64,000 nt of DNA from the NCBI RefSeq assembly GCF_003072625.1, contig NZ_CP027805.1, positions 1,980,185 through 2,044,184 on the forward strand, written 5' to 3'. Below, in pieces: positions 7,361-16,651 of this stretch. The position numbers and the translations under genes are program-made. The notes below the pieces were generated by a model. The model saw only the letters and a list, made by a program, of their open reading frames with translations. It was not told where the DNA came from and made no database searches. This DNA is from Limosilactobacillus reuteri (GTDB lineage: Bacteria; Bacillota; Bacilli; Lactobacillales; Lactobacillaceae). Numbering within the stretch: position 1 is the first letter of the stretch; each line of letters opens with the position of its first letter.

Positions 7361-8516
7361 TATTCAGTTTCTTTCGATTTACTAGAAAAATAATAATAAC
7401 TAACGGGACAATAAATAGCATTACGGGATAAAAATATTTCACGGGTAACGTACTATCAATAATTCCCCCGATGATTGGTCCAAGCGTCATTCCAATATCA
7501 AGACCGAGAAAGAATGTCGAACTTGCTAGCCCTCGTTCATTATCTGGAGCTAGCATCATTGCAGTTGATTGACAAACGGAATAAATAATACCATAGCCAA
7601 ATGCCATTCCAGCGGCCGCCAGCGCCATTTCAATATTATTTTTCATAATACTTAACATAATAAGATAAAAGATTGTTGCGACCGTGCTTAAAATTAACCA
7701 GGGTTCAAAACGAACAGTATCAAATTGGGTCCGTAAGAATAACCGGCTAAGTAAAAGAACGACAGCATAAATTAAGAAATAAGCGCCGACAGCAATAGAT
7801 AAGTGCCGTTGTTCAGCATATTCAACAATATCTGCCTGCGTTGCAAAATATGGGATAGCAAATAAAGCTGTTAGAAGAGCAACTGGAATAGCATCTCGCT
7901 GAATAATTTTAATATGGAGGCCACTTTGTTTTACAGAGTGTGCTACCGGTTGGGCACGATTACTGACAAACTGTATTGTGACAACAACTAGTAAAGCCGA
8001 TAATGCAGAAATCACCATTGCAGCTCGATAACCAATAACTTTATACAAGTTAATTGATACAGCAGGAGCACATGCCATTGCCAAAGCATTCATTAGTCCA
8101 TAAAAACTCATTGCTTCGCCAACATGATTAAAGGGAACCAAATATGATAGCCATGTTGTCATACAAACCGTACATAACACAAATCCTAACCCGTTAATCA
8201 AACGACATATTAACAGGAAAGTGCTATTAGGCGTTAACACATAACCTGCAACCCCAATAAAGCACAATATTCCACCCCAAAAAGCTAATGAATATTTCGA
8301 AAAACGGTCAGTCAGATTACCAGCAATTGGCCGCAAAAACATTGAAACAATGCTCATCATTCCGACGATTATTCCCGCAAAAGCACTTGATGCGCCTAAA
8401 TCTTGAGCATAACCGTTAATCAATGGGTTACAGTACATATTACTAAACATAAAAAAGAATGAGGCTGCCATTACGAGCACAACATCCTTTGTAAAAATCG
8501 ATTTTTCCTTCGCCAT
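7341..8516 (-). CDS. MFS transporter
   Basis: This 391-residue protein has twelve predicted transmembrane segments and typical MFS signatures: GMMSIVSMFLRPIAGNLTDRFSKY between helices 2 and 3, and a second-half GLASSTFFLGLDIGMTLGPIIGG. It belongs to the drug-efflux/YceI-like branch of small Firmicute MFS proteins. The substrate cannot be read from sequence. The ATG at 8516 (caggaaaattg upstream) is preferred over a TTG one codon earlier. It is the first gene of a two-gene unit with the overlapping membrane protein downstream. Confidence 0.85.
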   Translation of the reverse strand: MAKEKSIFTKDVVLVMAASFFFMFSNMYCNPLINGYAQDLGASSAFAGIIVGMMSIVSMFLRPIAGNLTDRFSKYSLAFWGGILCFIGVAGYVLTPNSTFLLICRLINGLGFVLCTVCMTTWLSYLVPFNHVGEAMSFYGLMNALAMACAPAVSINLYKVIGYRAAMVISALSALLVVVTIQFVSNRAQPVAHSVKQSGLHIKIIQRDAIPVALLTALFAIPYFATQADIVEYAEQRHLSIAVGAYFLIYAVVLLLSRLFLRTQFDTVRFEPWLILSTVATIFYLIMLSIMKNNIEMALAAAGMAFGYGIIYSVCQSTAMMLAPDNERGLASSTFFLGLDIGMTLGPIIGGIIDSTLPVKYFYPVMLFIVPLVIIIFLVNRKKLNSAIDQH

Positions 8517-8611
8517 CAATTTTCCTGCTTTCTTTGCATGATTTCAATTAAATTCTAATTACTATCATACAACTATTTGGGGAAGTTAAATGATTTCCCA
8601 GGAAATAAATA

Positions 8612-8641
8612 AAGAGATTGGGTGTTGTTTCCCAACCTCTT
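8612..8641 (-). terminator. Terminator of the PepC-type peptidase gene
   Basis: The arms aagaggttggg and cccaatctctt enclose a short loop and are followed on the - strand by a T-rich stretch, 25 bases beyond the peptidase stop codon. Confidence 0.7.
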
Positions 8642-8665
8642 CGTGTGTACTTCACTATTTATATT

Positions 8666-9988
8666 TTACTGCAAAGAATCCCAAGCTGGTAGAGTAACGG
8701 GTTCACTGTCAGCTACTTTCTTTACTCGATCGCTAAGGTACTTCTTATTAATAACAGCCTCATAAGTATACTCTTCAAACCAATCTTGGGTCATTACAAA
8801 GTATCCGTTATCGCCATTATCTTTACCCCAACTGTTTTCAATCTTCCATCGTGTAGGTTGATCATTTACCATATCAAAGCCTGTTAATGTCATTGCATGA
8901 GAAACAACGGCTTGCTTAGTTTCCAAACGGTGCTTCTTATCCATTACAAAGTCAACATCAAGCAATTCCTCTCGATGATATAGTTTTGCATCCATCAAGC
9001 CTCGCTTACGGTCCATTTGTTGGAGAACATCATTTCCAACCCAAACCGTTTCACCAGCTTGCAATTGTTTGATGGCGCCTTCCTGTAATTCTTCAAAAGG
9101 AACATTAACAAATTTAATTGGCAAACCATCAACCACACTATCTTGAGCTGGCATTAAATAACTCCGATCCATTTCATGATCAGGAGCGTTAGTAACTACA
9201 ACATAGTCACTTAAGTTTGTGTCAAAGTATTCATAATAGAACTTTAATGGCGTTAAGCCAAGAACCTGGTGGAACTTTTTATCATCATCCCGATATTCAA
9301 GATCAAATTTTGCAGGCGGTTCACCAAATGAGTAGGCTGCAATCTTATAAACGTCACCCATCATTCGTTCTTGTGCTTCCTGTAATTCCGTTGCACTGGC
9401 ATTAGTTTGCACCATTGCCCGTAATTCAATTGCATCTTTGCGCATTAAACTATCAAATACTTCGGCCACATCTGAAGTATCCTTCGTATTATGCGTGTCA
9501 GGCATTACATATTCTGGAACAACACCATATTTTTCGATAATAGAAGCAGCATTAGCCCATTGTCCGCCATCATTTAATGCGAAACTAAGGTAGAAATCAA
9601 CGGTTCGATCATGCAAAGGCTTATCAGCAGTTGCAATAATCTTTTGGAAAAACATATTTGCTCGTTCAATTCGATCCCAGAAAAACAGATAATTTTGTGA
9701 CAATTCAAAGTCCTTGAACTTATATTTTGTCGCAAACTTATGACGAAGTGTATTCAAGGCCGCAAAAGACCAGCAACGTCCGCTATGACGCTGGTTGGTT
9801 GGCTTTCCCGTTTTAATTTCATAGGAAAATGCTCGATGAAGACGTTCGCTTGCCATTGGATCTTCACTCGCAGCCTTAATTCCATTTTTTTGGATTGCCC
9901 GGGCAATAATTTCTGCATCTTTACGTGAATGAAATTCTTTCTTTAATTCTTCAACCATTTTTGAGGTTAAATCGTGTTCTTCAGTCAC
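8666..9988 (-). CDS. pepC: PepC-type aminopeptidase C (C1B, bleomycin hydrolase family)
   Basis: This 440-residue papain-fold peptidase has the three catalytic residues of the family: Cys72 (RHSGRCWSFAALN), His364 (VVSHAMTLTGF) and Asn385 (KIENSWG). Members are cytosolic hexamers that trim amino-terminal residues from peptides; in lactobacilli they release amino acids from imported casein-derived peptides. There is no signal peptide. The length matches PepC, though related PepE/PepG/PepW paralogues exist, so the exact subtype is less certain than the family. It is monocistronic with its own terminator. Confidence 0.9.
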   Translation of the reverse strand: MTEEHDLTSKMVEELKKEFHSRKDAEIIARAIQKNGIKAASEDPMASERLHRAFSYEIKTGKPTNQRHSGRCWSFAALNTLRHKFATKYKFKDFELSQNYLFFWDRIERANMFFQKIIATADKPLHDRTVDFYLSFALNDGGQWANAASIIEKYGVVPEYVMPDTHNTKDTSDVAEVFDSLMRKDAIELRAMVQTNASATELQEAQERMMGDVYKIAAYSFGEPPAKFDLEYRDDDKKFHQVLGLTPLKFYYEYFDTNLSDYVVVTNAPDHEMDRSYLMPAQDSVVDGLPIKFVNVPFEELQEGAIKQLQAGETVWVGNDVLQQMDRKRGLMDAKLYHREELLDVDFVMDKKHRLETKQAVVSHAMTLTGFDMVNDQPTRWKIENSWGKDNGDNGYFVMTQDWFEEYTYEAVINKKYLSDRVKKVADSEPVTLPAWDSLQ

Positions 9989-10204
9989 AATAAATCCCTT
10001 CTTTGCCTAAAATTCTAAAATGACTTATACACTATTAATGATACCGCATTTTAGACAAAATTATTGAATTAACGCTTTGACATTTTAAATCACCATTATC
10101 CTTTACCGCTTATAAAAAGTTAGCTAAAATCATACTTAGTAAGCCACTTTTAATTATAAATTGTAAAGACTGCGTTAAAATTTCATCTAGGAGGTCGATT
10201 AATT

Positions 10205-10846
10205 ATGAAAAGAGCATTTGTTGTCGGTGGTTCAGGACGTGTCGCTACTGACTTAATTAAAGATTTAGTTGCTACTGGTAATGAAGTTACTGCCGGTGCT
10301 CGTCATCCTGAAAAAGTTATTAAGTTAAACCACGTTACTGCTGTTAAATTGAACCTACATGATAGCATTGAAAAAATCGCTGAATTAATGAAAGGCGTGA
10401 ATGCAGTTTACTTTGTTGCTGGATCTCGCGGGAAAGATCTACTGCAAACTGATGCGATGGGAGCAGTTAAAACAATGCAAGCTGCCGAAAAAGACAGGAT
10501 TAAACGTTACATCATGTTAAGTTCTCTCTATGCTTTGCAGCCTGAAATGTGGTCAAAGATTCCATCATTAGCTTCAATTATGGACTACAATATTGCCAAA
10601 TTCTTTGCTGATAATTATCTCATCTCAAATGCAAAACTTGATTACACCATCCTTCAACCTGCTAACTTAACTGAAGAACCTGGTACCGGTAAAATTCAAA
10701 TTGGTGAAGGTTCTGCAACCTCTAATCCAATTCCTGACGTTGCCCAGACTTTAGCTGATATCCTACAACACGATAACACAATTGGCCACGTAATCATGAT
10801 GCGGAGTGGAAATACGCCGATTGAAGAAGCACTAGATCAAATTTAA
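10205..10846 (+). CDS. NAD(P)-binding SDR/NmrA-type protein (YwnB-like)
   Basis: This 213-residue protein begins MKRAFVVGGSGRVATDLIKD, a Rossmann NAD(P)-binding Gly motif. It continues with VNAVYFVAGSRGKDLLQTDAMGAVKTMQAAE and RYIMLSSLYALQP, then LDYTILQPANLTEEPGTG. This is the layout of atypical short-chain reductases related to NmrA and YwnB. The substrate is unknown. The start has aggaggtcg upstream. It is a relative of the broken gene at 3713-4368. A hairpin terminator follows. Confidence 0.8.
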   Translation: MKRAFVVGGSGRVATDLIKDLVATGNEVTAGARHPEKVIKLNHVTAVKLNLHDSIEKIAELMKGVNAVYFVAGSRGKDLLQTDAMGAVKTMQAAEKDRIKRYIMLSSLYALQPEMWSKIPSLASIMDYNIAKFFADNYLISNAKLDYTILQPANLTEEPGTGKIQIGEGSATSNPIPDVAQTLADILQHDNTIGHVIMMRSGNTPIEEALDQI

Positions 10847-10858
10847 TTTTTTTACAGA

Positions 10859-10905
10859 TTGTAGACCTATCTAAAATAACGTAAGATTGGTCTACAACTA
10901 TTTTC
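10859..10905 (+). terminator. Terminator after the NAD(P)-binding gene
   Basis: The arms ttgtagacc and ggtctacaa with a 21-base loop are followed by actatttt, just after the stop codon and just before the ISLre2 insertion. Confidence 0.6.
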
Positions 10906-10920
10906 TATTCTAAAATTAGG

Positions 10921-12490
10921 GTTAGTGTAAGATTTTCATAGGTTGGATGAATAATTCATCTGGTCGTGGAAATCTTTTTTGTAGACCAATTTACTTATTT
11001 ACAAAAAAAGAAAAGACCAGTAGCCTTTAGTGTGTCGAATACTAAGCAAAGGCAGGTCTTTCCTCATGGATATTTTAACAGAAATCTAGCAGAATTTGGT
11101 GAAATCAGGCAGTTTATTTGAAGCTGAACAGATTATTTTAAAAGGTGTATTGGAGTTAGGACAAGTAATCATGCAAAACTTTTTGGAAAGCTTAGATCGA
11201 AGCTTAAAGTCCCAAGCTCCAGCGAACTATCAAGTAATCAATAAACAGCCACGGACGCTTAATTTTATCTTTGGCCCGGTGACTTTTCAACGACGGTATT
11301 ATCAGGCTGGGACAAAGAAACGTGAATTTTACTTAGACCAACAATTAAAAATTAAACCACGTCGTCGTTTATCGCCACACTACTTAATGATGATGGCTAA
11401 GATTGCCCAAACAACTACAATGCGCAATACTGCCGACATTTTGAACCTTGTATTTGACAGCGGAATTACTGCCGATTCGGTAATGCACGCCGTGCATGAG
11501 TTAGGAAATCAGGTAGCTAAACAAACTCAAGCAAAAGAACACCAAGCTACTCCTCGCCATATGCCTAAAAATTTAACTATTGAGGGTGATGCCTTTATGA
11601 TTAAAGGTAAAAAAGAAGCAGGTCAGCTGACTCTTGTGCACCATTATCGGGTTTATGAGCGAGTAGCTAATCAAATCATTAATCGGCATGACTTTCTCAG
11701 TGTTGGGCACCAAGGACGGCTTGAAGCACGACTAAGTGATTATTTAGACCGCCATTATAAGCTTGCCGGTCAAACGATCTTTTTGGCCAGTGACGCTGGC
11801 CCAGGTTACGAACCAGCTAAGCTATTAAGTCTAGTTCCTCAAGGTGCACATGGTGAATACTTTCTCGACCGCTATCATTGTTTACAGAAAATTGAACATA
11901 CTTTAGGCCGGCACAACGAATTAGCCATGCGAGCAATTAAAGCCGTTCGTCATCATGATCAAGCAGAGCTAACAATAATTTTAGATACTTATGAATCACA
12001 AAACCTAACGGAAAAACAAGCAGACGACCTAATGCGTTTAAGAAAGTATCTACAGCGAAATTGGCGGTATATCCTCTCACCACAAATGCGTGGATTTAAG
12101 GATATTCATTTAATTGGTTCAGTCGAAAGTTCTCACCGGGCTTTTACTTACCGGATGAAGAAACAGGGCAAGTCATGGACTAAGCAGGGGGCTAAAGCCA
12201 TGATTGGTTTAATTGAAGCCCGAATGAATGGTGAACTGCAAGCTAGTTTAAATACAATCCTAGAACAATTAACAGTTCTTCCTCGAGTGGCTCAAACCAG
12301 CCTATTACAGGAAATGCATATTCGAACTGGAGAGTTTCTAAGAAAGGCACCGACAAAGCCGTCAATTGGAGCAGTACAAGGAATAATTCCGATTAACACG
12401 GTCACAAGTAGACCAATGGGACAACTTTTTAAGGCACTAACCCACTAAAACTGTATATTTAAAGGCTACCTATGAAAACTTGACAGATAC
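10921..12490 (+). mobile_element. ISLre2-family insertion sequence, copy 1 (1570 bp)
   Basis: The ends gttagtgtaag and ttgacagatac are the same as in the copies at 37418 and 46947. An 8-base direct repeat, aaattagg, flanks it (10913-10920 and 12491-12498). All three copies are 1570 bp. The outer 20 bases hold cctatgaaaa/ttttcatagg inverted sequences. This copy carries a disabled transposase gene. Confidence 0.95.
11066..12448 (+). pseudogene. ISLre2 transposase (UPF0236), nonsense mutation at codon 8
   Basis: The normal start is the ATG at 11066 (MDILTEI). Codon 8, gag in the other two copies, is tag here at 11087-11089. The rest of the 460-codon frame is open and otherwise nearly identical, with one further change (Ser to Gly in AMISLIEA). 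Translation could only restart at the downstream GTG codons, losing the N-terminus. The element is probably immobile unless helped in trans by the intact copies. Confidence 0.9.
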
Positions 12491-12571
12491 AAATTAGGTA
12501 ATAATCTAGCTAATTCTTCTCATCAGCCGTATAATAAACATTAAAAACAAATTAAGAAGGGAACTTTTCAT

Positions 12572-15103
12572 ATGGCAAAACTCGAACGCTTTTATAATAC
12601 TTTCCAACCTGACCATTATAATGTTTTTATCGATATTAATCGTGCAGAAAAAACAATTAATGGAAAAACAACGATCACTGGGAATGCTAATGATCCTCAA
12701 ATTGCAATTAACCAAAAAAATTTGCAGGTCACTAGCGTTCAAGCAGACGGTCAAGAATTAGACTTTAATATTGATAACGATGCTGAGGCAGTTCGAATTA
12801 CCCTTCCGCAAACTGGTAAAGTAACTTTTACTGTAACTTATAATACTAAGTTAACTGATTCAATGATGGGAATCTATCCATCATACTATGAGGTTGACGG
12901 AGAGAAAAAACAAATTATCGGGACTCAATTTGAAACAACTTTTGCGCGGCAAGCTTTCCCCTGTGTCGATGAACCAGAGGCCAAAGCTACCTTTAGTCTA
13001 GCAATTAAATTTGATGAGCATCCTGGCGAAACTATTATTGCTAATATGCCAGAAGATCACGTTGAAAATGGTATCCACTACTTTGAACCAACTGTGCGGA
13101 TGTCCACTTACCTTGTTGCCTTTGCCTTTGGGGAACTCCAAAGTAAAATTACTGAGACAAAAGGTGGCGTTAAAGTAGGTGTATTCGCAACGAAAGCGCA
13201 CCAACCAAAAGAACTCGATTTTGCATTAGATATCGCTAAGCGGGCAATCGAATTTTACGAGGATTTCTATCAAACTCCGTACCCCCTTCCCCATTCATGG
13301 CAGTTAGCTTTACCTGATTTCTCTGCCGGTGCAATGGAAAATTGGGGATTGGTAACCTACCGAGAAGCTTACTTATTACTCGATCCAGACAACACTTCCC
13401 TTGAAATGAAACAATTAGTTGCAACTGTCATCACACACGAACTAGCTCACCAGTGGTTTGGTGATCTTGTGACAATGAAGTGGTGGGATGACTTATGGCT
13501 TAATGAAAGTTTTGCTAATATGATGGAGTATGTTGCCGTCGATGCTCTCCAGCCGGACTGGCACATTTGGGAACTCTTCCAAACCTCGGAAGCTCCAATG
13601 GCATTACAACGGGATGCAACGGATGGTGTTCAATCTGTTCATGTTGATGTTAACAATCCGGCTGAAATTGATGCCTTATTCGATGGTGCGATTGTTTATG
13701 CCAAAGGATCGCGAATGTTAGTAATGGTCCGAGCTCTTTTAGGTGACAAAGCGTTACGAGAAGGCCTTAAGAATTATTTTGCTGCTCATAAATATAGTAA
13801 TGCAACCGGAGCTGACTTATGGAAAGCTCTTGGCGACGCATCGGGCTTTAATATTGGAAAGATCATGAACTCATGGCTCGAACAACCAGGTTATCCTGTT
13901 GTAACAGCAAAAATTAATGATAATGGCGACTTAGTATTGTCACAAAAGCAATTCTTCATTGGTGACGGTAAAGATGTTGATCGGCAATGGCAAATCCCGC
14001 TTAATAGTAATTATGATGAAGCTCCACAAATTATGGCTGAACAAGAACTCAACCTTGGAAATTATCAAGCATTGCGCGATAAGAATAGTCAACCATTCCG
14101 TCTAAACCTCGGTAATAATTCACACTTCATCGTAAAATATGACGATACGCTACTAAACGACATTTTAGATCACGCTGATGAATTAGATCCGATTACTCAG
14201 CGCCAACTTCTTCAAGATCTGCGGTTACTCGCCCAAGGACAGCAAGTATCATATGCATCATTGATTCCATTACTAAAGCAATTTAAAGATAGTACTTCTG
14301 CAATTGTTAACGCCGAACTATACCAAATTGCTAATAGCCTTAAAATGTTTGCTAAACCTGATTCTCCTGCTGAACAAGAATTACGACAATTCTTTGATTT
14401 ATTAAGTAGGGACCAGGTAAAACGGCTTGGTTGGTTGCCAAAAAACGGTGAAAGCAATGATGACCAATTAACGCGCCCTTATATTCTTAGCGCTTCACTA
14501 TTTGCACGCAATAATGATTCAATTACTCAAGCTCATCAAATCTTCACCGAAAATCAAGATAAATTAGAATCCCTTTCGGCGGATATTCGTGGGTTGGTTC
14601 TTAAAAATGAAGTTCAGAACTTCGGGAATGCTGAATTATTCGATAGATTGATTAAAGCTTACCAACAAACGGCGGACGCAAGCTTTAAACAAGACCTGCG
14701 AATGGCAATACCAAATACAACTGACACAGCATTAATTGCAAAAGTTGTTAGTTACTTTGAAAATGCCGATATTATCAAACCACAAGATTTACGAGCATGG
14801 TATCGTGGACTTCTTGCCAATCAAGCAGGTCAGCAAGCTGCCTGGAACTGGCTTCGTGATGAATGGCAATGGTTAAATGACACAGTTGGTGGCGATATGG
14901 AATTTGCTACCTTTATCACTGTCACTGCTGGCGTTTTTCATACTCCGGAACGATTGAACGAATTTAAAGATTTCTTTGAGCCCAAACTTAATACACCAGG
15001 TTTAACCCGGGAAATTAAAATGGACATTAGCGTAATTGAAAGCAAAGTTAACTTAATTAACAAAGAACAAACAGCCGTTAATGATGCAATCGCTCAACAA
15101 TAA
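12572..15103 (+). CDS. pepN: Aminopeptidase N (M1 family)
   Basis: This 843-residue zinc metallopeptidase has the exopeptidase motif GAMEN at 253-257 and the zinc site HELAHQ at 289-294 (His289, Glu290, His293), with the third ligand Glu312 in WLNESFA. The C-terminal 400 residues form the alpha-helical cap of M1 enzymes. It is the main general aminopeptidase of lactobacilli, cytosolic, releasing N-terminal residues from peptides. The length is typical. The start follows gaaggga. It begins 82 bases after the ISLre2 copy, so the insertion may have changed its promoter region. Confidence 0.97.
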   Translation: MAKLERFYNTFQPDHYNVFIDINRAEKTINGKTTITGNANDPQIAINQKNLQVTSVQADGQELDFNIDNDAEAVRITLPQTGKVTFTVTYNTKLTDSMMGIYPSYYEVDGEKKQIIGTQFETTFARQAFPCVDEPEAKATFSLAIKFDEHPGETIIANMPEDHVENGIHYFEPTVRMSTYLVAFAFGELQSKITETKGGVKVGVFATKAHQPKELDFALDIAKRAIEFYEDFYQTPYPLPHSWQLALPDFSAGAMENWGLVTYREAYLLLDPDNTSLEMKQLVATVITHELAHQWFGDLVTMKWWDDLWLNESFANMMEYVAVDALQPDWHIWELFQTSEAPMALQRDATDGVQSVHVDVNNPAEIDALFDGAIVYAKGSRMLVMVRALLGDKALREGLKNYFAAHKYSNATGADLWKALGDASGFNIGKIMNSWLEQPGYPVVTAKINDNGDLVLSQKQFFIGDGKDVDRQWQIPLNSNYDEAPQIMAEQELNLGNYQALRDKNSQPFRLNLGNNSHFIVKYDDTLLNDILDHADELDPITQRQLLQDLRLLAQGQQVSYASLIPLLKQFKDSTSAIVNAELYQIANSLKMFAKPDSPAEQELRQFFDLLSRDQVKRLGWLPKNGESNDDQLTRPYILSASLFARNNDSITQAHQIFTENQDKLESLSADIRGLVLKNEVQNFGNAELFDRLIKAYQQTADASFKQDLRMAIPNTTDTALIAKVVSYFENADIIKPQDLRAWYRGLLANQAGQQAAWNWLRDEWQWLNDTVGGDMEFATFITVTAGVFHTPERLNEFKDFFEPKLNTPGLTREIKMDISVIESKVNLINKEQTAVNDAIAQQ

Positions 15104-15321
15104 CGAAATTAATAGTAAATTTCACCTGTTTTGTTGATTCGTGTTTAGACTTAGCATATATTACTACTGTTGGGGTAGGAATCTCAGAGTTATTGTCTAA
15201 CGGAACGGAATGTGAACGTTAGAAGGAGGCTAATAACTAGCTGCTTTATTATTCCGCATTCACCATGAACGGAAACGTCAATGTGTTCCCTAACAAAATT
15301 TTTAAAAGGGAGTGGATTGAT
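15104..15321 (+). other. Structured leader upstream of the FolT fusion gene
   Basis: This 218-base stretch between pepN and the FolT fusion has no convincing gene. It holds a perfect hairpin (TCTAACG at 15196-15202 with CGTTAGA at 15217-15223). A full-strength aaggagg follows at 15223-15229 without any ATG, GTG or TTG at usable distance. An in-frame ATG at 15265 could extend the fusion protein by 19 residues but has no ribosome-binding site. It may be a regulatory leader; I could not match it to the known tetrahydrofolate riboswitch. Confidence 0.3.
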
Positions 15322-16275
15322 ATGTCTACGTTATCATTTACTGGACCGCGCTTTATTACAAAGAATTTAACTTTAGCTGCTATGTTGGTCGTACTGCAGG
15401 TAATCTTAAATAAACTTTCAATTGGAGATCCAGCGGTTTTAAAGTTTAGTTTTGGTTTTATTGCCACTGCACTTATTGGCTATTGTCTTGGCCCCTGGAT
15501 CGGCGGATGGTCAATGGTCGTATCTGATATCATAAGTAATACTATTTTAAATTCAGGAAGCTTATTCTTTCCTGGCTTTACCCTCTCAGCATTTATTTCT
15601 GGTGTAATTGCAGGAATGTTCCTATATCAACAACGGATAAGCTGGCAACAAATTTTAATCTATGAGTTTTTTCAACTTCTTCTTACTAATGTTATCGGAA
15701 CAACTTTATGGCTTTACCTTATGAGCTTAAGTTGCAGTAGTAGCAGTCATACTTTCATGGCGCTCCTCTTCATCCGTTTGCCAAAAGAGTTGATCACATG
15801 GCCGATTGATGCTTGTATTAGTTATACTGCGGCAATTATCACGATTAAATTTAATTTCAAAATAATCATGATTAGAAAAATGAAATCAACTGATATCAAT
15901 AGAGTGATGGATATTTGGTTAACTACTAACCTAGAGGCTCATCCTTTCATTAATCCAAATTATTGGTATCAAAATTCGTCAAATGTTCAAAATGCAATTC
16001 AACAAGCAGATGTTTACTGTTCAGTATCTGCCAATGAGCATATTCAAGGCTTTATTGGGCTTCAAGATAATTATATTGCTGGTTTATTTATCGCAAAAGA
16101 GTACCAATCACAACATCTTGGTACTAATTTACTGAATGTTGCTAAAGAAAAACATCAACAACTCGTTTTAGATGTATATTTAGAAAACCAGCGTGCTATT
16201 AAGTTTTACCACCAAAACGGTTTTCAGATTACTAAACATAATAGTTTAGAAGCCGAGATGACATGGTTAAAATAA
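15322..16275 (+). CDS. FolT-type ECF S-component fused to a GNAT acetyltransferase
   Basis: The start at 15322 has aaaaggg upstream. Residues 1-175 form a membrane protein with about six helices and match the folate S-component FolT (KFSFGFIATALIGYCLGPW, SDIISNTILNSGS, RLPKELITWPID). S-components bind the vitamin and dock onto the shared ECF energising module. Residues from about 180 (MIRKMKSTDINRVMDIW) to 317 form a complete GNAT domain with FIAKEYQSQHLGTNLLNVA as the acetyl-CoA loop and an ENQRAIKFYHQNGF ending. FolT proteins normally stop where this one continues. No Shine-Dalgarno precedes the internal ATG at 15868, so a real fusion is likely. The acetyltransferase should face the cytosol; its substrate is unknown. 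Confidence 0.8.
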   Translation: MSTLSFTGPRFITKNLTLAAMLVVLQVILNKLSIGDPAVLKFSFGFIATALIGYCLGPWIGGWSMVVSDIISNTILNSGSLFFPGFTLSAFISGVIAGMFLYQQRISWQQILIYEFFQLLLTNVIGTTLWLYLMSLSCSSSSHTFMALLFIRLPKELITWPIDACISYTAAIITIKFNFKIIMIRKMKSTDINRVMDIWLTTNLEAHPFINPNYWYQNSSNVQNAIQQADVYCSVSANEHIQGFIGLQDNYIAGLFIAKEYQSQHLGTNLLNVAKEKHQQLVLDVYLENQRAIKFYHQNGFQITKHNSLEAEMTWLK

Positions 16276-16309
16276 ATTCATTTAAAAAGTATTGCATTTT
16301 AAATGAATT
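16275..16309. repeat. Perfect 13-base inverted repeat overlapping the asn promoter
   Basis: AATTCATTTAAAA at 16275-16287 and its exact complement at 16297-16309 enclose a 9-base loop. The repeat starts at the stop codon of the FolT fusion gene and contains the -35 of the asn promoter. It may act as a weak terminator, as an operator, or as both. Confidence 0.65.
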
Positions 16310-16319
16310 AGGTTAAAAT
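16292..16319 (+). promoter_or_regulatory. Promoter of the asnA-asnS transcript
   Basis: TTGCAT at 16292-16297 and TAAAAT at 16314-16319 are 16 bases apart, directly upstream of the asparagine T-box leader. Confidence 0.55.
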
Positions 16320-16329
16320 ACAATTAACA

Positions 16330-16613
16330 AAATAAAAAAGCGATGAGAAAGAAGAGTAACTAGTTGTATTCGTTCAGTGAACTGATGATAGTGAGAAATC
16401 GGTCGACCCTATGCTAGTGAATAACACTTTCGCGAGTGCTGCCAACCCAAATAAGTTTACTTAAAGTAGGCTTGGCCGGATCCGGACCGTTACCTCACCG
16501 GCAGAGCATGTTGTGCTCTTGAAGAGGCCTAGTTTTATACTAGACAATTTGGGTGGTACCGCGGAAAAAAGCCTTTCGTCCCTTGATTATAAGGGGAACG
16601 AAGGGCTTTTTTA
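16330..16613 (+). promoter_or_regulatory. T-box riboswitch, probably asparagine-specific
   Basis: The T-box sequence TTGGGTGGTACCGCGG lies at about 16549-16564, followed by a terminator with arms in aagcctttcgtcccctt and aaggggaacgaagggctt and a T-run (16568-16612). The upstream Stem I region includes gatgagaaagaagagtaa. AAC at 16423-16425 is the best specifier candidate and fits the two asparagine genes downstream. In this class uncharged tRNA(Asn) would promote readthrough. The element is certain; the specifier is inferred. Confidence 0.9.
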
Positions 16614-16651
16614 ATTCATTCCTAAATCTATTATTTTAAGGAGTATCTATT

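Noticed and set aside
12506..12754. 82-codon frame on the - strand over the pepN start
   Set aside because: It overlaps the real start of pepN and has no Shine-Dalgarno or family likeness.
15104..15321. Possible tetrahydrofolate riboswitch upstream of the FolT fusion
   Set aside because: I looked for the conserved core of that class and could not align it; only an unspecific hairpin remains.
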